Shown: positions 61,543 to 64,000 of the stretch, in pieces
Layout: the number at the start of each line of letters is the position of its first letter
Numbering within the stretch: the first letter of the stretch is position 1
DNA from: Nitrospira sp.
Lineage (GTDB): Bacteria; Nitrospirota; Nitrospiria; Nitrospirales; Nitrospiraceae
NCBI GenBank assembly: GCA_005116955.1
Contig: SWDI01000003.1
Location: 62,001 to 126,000 of the forward strand
Length of the DNA: 64,000 nucleotides
Reading direction: 5' to 3'
Made by a program: the position numbers and the translations under genes
Notes under the pieces: generated by a model
What the model was told of the DNA's origin: nothing
What the model saw: the letters and a program-made list of their open reading frames with translations, nothing else
The model's database searches: none

Positions 61543-62634
61543 ATGACCCTCATGATCGAACAGCCATCACCCGAGGTCGTATCTTCCAGGAGCGCTCCAC
61601 TCTTTGGCTTTTGGTATCCAGCTGTCCCGAGCCATGCTCTGCGCCAGGGCACGATGAAGGGGCTGCAGATGCTGGGGCTGCCGATCGTCCTCTGTCGCGA
61701 TCGAGCCGGTGGCCTTTCGGCGATGCGCGATATCTGCCCGCACCGTGGTATGCCTCTGTCATTCGGTCGGTTTGACGGTGAACGAGTGGAATGCTCGTAT
61801 CACGGATGGCAGTTCGATATGAAGGGGCGCTGCCGGTGTATCCCTGCCCTCCCCGAACAGGGGAGTTTACAAACCGACAAGATCGGCGTCACGACCTATC
61901 CGGCTGAAGAAACGGACGGCATGATTTGGCTGTACCTGGCCGACGAACGCGGGAACATCGATCCGCTGCCGCCTGCTCCTCGCATGCCGCTTCCATCGGA
62001 ACCTCGGCAGTCATTCCATATTTCGCTGACGTATACGTGTACCGCGGACGACGGCATTATCGGTCTCATCGATCCGGTGCATGGACCCTATGTCCATTCA
62101 TGGTGGCGCAGTGATGCGCGTATGCATGAGAAGACGAAAATCTTTGAACCAATCCCGAACGGCTTCCGGATGATTCCACATCGTCCCGCCAAAAATAGTG
62201 GGCCGTTCCATTGGGTGGAGCGAATCTATGGAGGGCCGCTGTCGACCACCATCGATTTTGTGCTGCCGAATCAGCGGGTGGAGCTGATGCAATGTGGACG
62301 GATGTGGATGGCCAATCGATTGATGGCCACGCCAGTGTCCGATATGGAATGTCGCATCGATTTTTCCGCCTATTGGCGGGGGCTCCATTGGCTGCCGTTC
62401 GGCAATGTGATTTTTCGCACGCTGACAAAGATGTTTCTTGGTCAGGATGAGCGGGCGATGAACCACCTGGCCGTGGGGCTTCGTCACAAACCCTCGTCGA
62501 TGTTTCTCGGTGATGCCGATATGCCAGCCAAATGGTACTACAAACTGAAGGCCGCTCATCAGGCATCGATCCAAACAGGCCGACCGTTCGATCATCCCCT
62601 CAAAGAGCGAGTGACGCTGAGGTGGCGAAGCTGA
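61543..62634 (+). CDS. Rieske non-haem iron oxygenase, alpha-subunit type
   Basis: A 363-residue protein. The N-terminal Rieske domain has the 2Fe-2S ligands CPHRGMPLSFGR and CSYHGWQFD. The C-terminal catalytic domain has the iron site IGLIDPVHGPYVHSWW (Asp, His, four residues, His). Such oxygenases hydroxylate or demethylate aromatic, sterol or related substrates with electrons from a reductase; none is encoded in the window, and the substrate is unknown. Overlaps the next gene's start region by 13 bases. Confidence 0.9.
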   Translation: MTLMIEQPSPEVVSSRSAPLFGFWYPAVPSHALRQGTMKGLQMLGLPIVLCRDRAGGLSAMRDICPHRGMPLSFGRFDGERVECSYHGWQFDMKGRCRCIPALPEQGSLQTDKIGVTTYPAEETDGMIWLYLADERGNIDPLPPAPRMPLPSEPRQSFHISLTYTCTADDGIIGLIDPVHGPYVHSWWRSDARMHEKTKIFEPIPNGFRMIPHRPAKNSGPFHWVERIYGGPLSTTIDFVLPNQRVELMQCGRMWMANRLMATPVSDMECRIDFSAYWRGLHWLPFGNVIFRTLTKMFLGQDERAMNHLAVGLRHKPSSMFLGDADMPAKWYYKLKAAHQASIQTGRPFDHPLKERVTLRWRS

Positions 62635-63281
62635 CTGTGTCGTTTCGACTGGTGTGCCTGCTGGTGCTGGCGACCATGCCTGCGATACCCGCGTATGCCG
62701 GGAGCTCCAACATCGTCTCCGTTCCGACTCTGGGCGTACAGGGTGAGGGACTTCCCGGTGTTGTGAACTACATCTTAGTCCAGCTCGATCACGTTGCCTC
62801 GCAAGGTGGCCCTACCATTCAGTTCAATGAAGTCAACTTGGGGGGAGGGTCCCGCGTCGGTGAAGAATGGAAAGAGGGAGCCCGTCGAGCCGTGCGTGCC
62901 GTGCTCCATGCCGTGGGCGACAGCGGGCATGATTGGATGATCACGATCAAAAATCGATCCGCGACTTCTTTGACCGACGGGATGAGCGCCAGCGCCGCCG
63001 TTGCCGTGGCGATTATGGCAGCCCATCGAGGAGGCGTGCTCAGATCGGATATGGTGTTATCCGGCCAGATCACACCAGATGGTCGCTTAGACGTGGTCGG
63101 AGGGTTACCCGTGAAAATCGAGGCCGCCGCGAACGCGCAGTACCGAGCCATTATCGTTCCGCTGGATCAGGCACTCACGGCGGACTGGATGAGCTCGACG
63201 GATGTTGCCTCTCGCAGGAGAGTCCAGCTCATTCAAGCGGGCACACTCGCTGAGGCCTACCATGCCATGACGGTGCGCTAG
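62622..63281 (+). CDS. Secreted Lon-like (S16) protease domain protein
   Basis: A 219-residue protein with a signal peptide (VSFRLVCLLVLATMPAIPAYA). The mature chain looks like the Lon proteolytic domain without ATPase: DGMSASAAVAVAIMAAHRG with the nucleophile Ser122, SDMVLSGQITPDGRLDVVGG, and Lys165 in GGLPVKIEAA. The Ser-Lys distance of 43 equals that of E. coli Lon (Ser679, Lys722). GTG 62622 gives the signal peptide, though its SD is weak; the frame is open from 62532. Related domains without AAA modules act in membranes or periplasm. Substrate unknown. Confidence 0.82.
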   Translation: MAKLTVSFRLVCLLVLATMPAIPAYAGSSNIVSVPTLGVQGEGLPGVVNYILVQLDHVASQGGPTIQFNEVNLGGGSRVGEEWKEGARRAVRAVLHAVGDSGHDWMITIKNRSATSLTDGMSASAAVAVAIMAAHRGGVLRSDMVLSGQITPDGRLDVVGGLPVKIEAAANAQYRAIIVPLDQALTADWMSSTDVASRRRVQLIQAGTLAEAYHAMTVR

Positions 63282-64000
63282 CCTTCGCGCTCAGTCGCGA
63301 CAATAAATCCCATTGCCCGTCTGATCTCATCGCGCGCTCCGAGCAAGACCACAATATCACCGGCGAGGAGCGTGGTTTTCTCCGATGGATTGGATTCCGT
63401 CACGCTGCTTCTGGTCAAGGCAATGATGGACGCACCCGTCCGTGGCCGCAGCGCCAATTGAACGATCGTCTTTCCCGCGGCCGGTGAGTCCTCTTCGATT
63501 CGACAGGTCTCCACTTCGACGTCAGCGAGGGTTCCGCCGCGAAGGTGGTGGGCCAGTTCGGGAAGCTCACTCCGGCGGAGGAGCGCGTATCCCTCACGAC
63601 GCACTTGTTCCGCTTTTCGCATGACGAAATCTTGCGGCATGTTGTAGGTGCGGAGAACGAGCGCAAAGATTTCAATCGACGTTTCAAATTCTTCCGGCAC
63701 GACATCGTCAGCACCCAGCTGATGGAGCTCCTCTAATTCTCGCAAATAACGGGTTCTCACAACGATATGAATTTTCGGGTTCAAGGCTCGGGCCACCTGG
63801 ACGGTCCGGCGGGCCATGAACGGATCGGAGATTGCGATAACCAGGACCCGCGCATCGTCGATTTTTACATGCCGCAACACATTCGGGTTTGTCGCATCGC
63901 CATAATAGAGCGGCAAGCCATGGGCAGCCTCGCGCTGCACCGTGTCACCATCCAGATCTAAGGCAATATGCGGCACTTCCGTCTCGCTCAAGACGCGAGC
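63278..64000 (-). CDS. TrkA-type RCK domain protein of a cation transporter, 5' truncated
   Basis: Incomplete at the right edge; the frame is open to 64000. Seen are an RCK N-terminal domain (HGLPLYYGDATNPNVLRHVK, then VLVIAISDPFMARRTVQVAR, GADDVVPEEFETSIEIFAL) and a TrkA-C domain at the end (GASIIALTRS, GDIVVLLGARDEIRRAMGF). This is the cytoplasmic tail of Kef-type K+/H+ antiporters or K+ channels; a membrane part would lie beyond the window. Its stop overlaps the Lon-like gene tail-to-tail by four bases. Confidence 0.88.
   Translation of the reverse strand, partial: ARVLSETEVPHIALDLDGDTVQREAAHGLPLYYGDATNPNVLRHVKIDDARVLVIAISDPFMARRTVQVARALNPKIHIVVRTRYLRELEELHQLGADDVVPEEFETSIEIFALVLRTYNMPQDFVMRKAEQVRREGYALLRRSELPELAHHLRGGTLADVEVETCRIEEDSPAAGKTIVQLALRPRTGASIIALTRSSVTESNPSEKTTLLAGDIVVLLGARDEIRRAMGFIVATEREG

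Noticed and set aside
1-64000. CRISPR arrays, insertion sequences, rRNA or riboswitches.
   Set aside because: No regularly spaced repeats, transposase genes, rRNA stretches or known aptamer motifs were recognised by eye.

Overview
The window most likely comes from a chromosome of Nitrospira or a close relative in the Nitrospirota. This is inferred from the overall character of the proteins: a chlorite-dismutase-family haem protein, DsrE/TusA sulfur carriers, RND and MacAB exporters, a YicC-Gmk-omega-CoaBC block, and many small hypothetical proteins of the type seen in that genus. No marker gene in the window proves it. Coding density is high, TGA, TAA and TAG all serve as stops, and many neighbouring genes overlap by ATGA or GTGA.

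Layout. 0-13.2 kb is a co-directional housekeeping block: clpC, a terminator, tsaD, hflX, nth, yicC, gmk, rpoZ, coaBC and a TPR protein, then a well-formed promoter driving aroQ, efp, accB and accC. 13.4-16.7 kb is a MacAB-type exporter. 16.7-20.5 kb on the minus strand holds an HD-GYP protein and a run comF, fmdB, excisionase-like HTH, mraZ and RusA-like resolvase. 20.6-25.3 kb is a LolD-like ATPase and its probable large permease, separated by a class 1A dihydroorotate dehydrogenase and a minus-strand LuxR-type HTH protein. 25.4-31.7 kb is an accessory island: a stand-alone RelA/SpoT-type HD hydrolase, four different PD-(D/E)XK-like proteins, a frameshifted ORF and a secreted protein. It ends at a tRNA-Met gene whose 3' end faces the island.

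31.8-42.3 kb carries an SDR, an outer-membrane-like protein, a secreted OB-fold protein, two Nitrospira-type hypotheticals, the chlorite-dismutase-family protein, cinA-thpR, two related exported ankyrin proteins and an Old Yellow Enzyme. 42.3-43.3 kb has an intact Phd/RelE module with a promoter and perfect palindromic operator, next to a decayed toxin gene. 44-48.1 kb is an RND adaptor and pump. 48.3-54.2 kb is a patchy region of small genes (yaeQ, VF530, HNH) and pseudogenes (MocA-type oxidoreductase, YgiT zinc finger). 54.2-64 kb returns to core genes: polA with hicB coupled to its end, PGPGW, DsrE, a second endonuclease III, rpsU, ftcD, tusA-dsrE, a Rieske oxygenase, a secreted Lon-like protease domain and a TrkA-type protein cut by the window edge.

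The most noteworthy observations are: the nuclease-rich island beside the tRNA; the probable ATT start of hflX; three nonsense-decayed genes readable only by ignoring stops; a secreted protein with the Lon Ser-Lys dyad at the exact Lon spacing; and the class 1A PyrD lying between two exporter genes. Nothing was computed beyond reading the sequence; homology statements come from recall of families.
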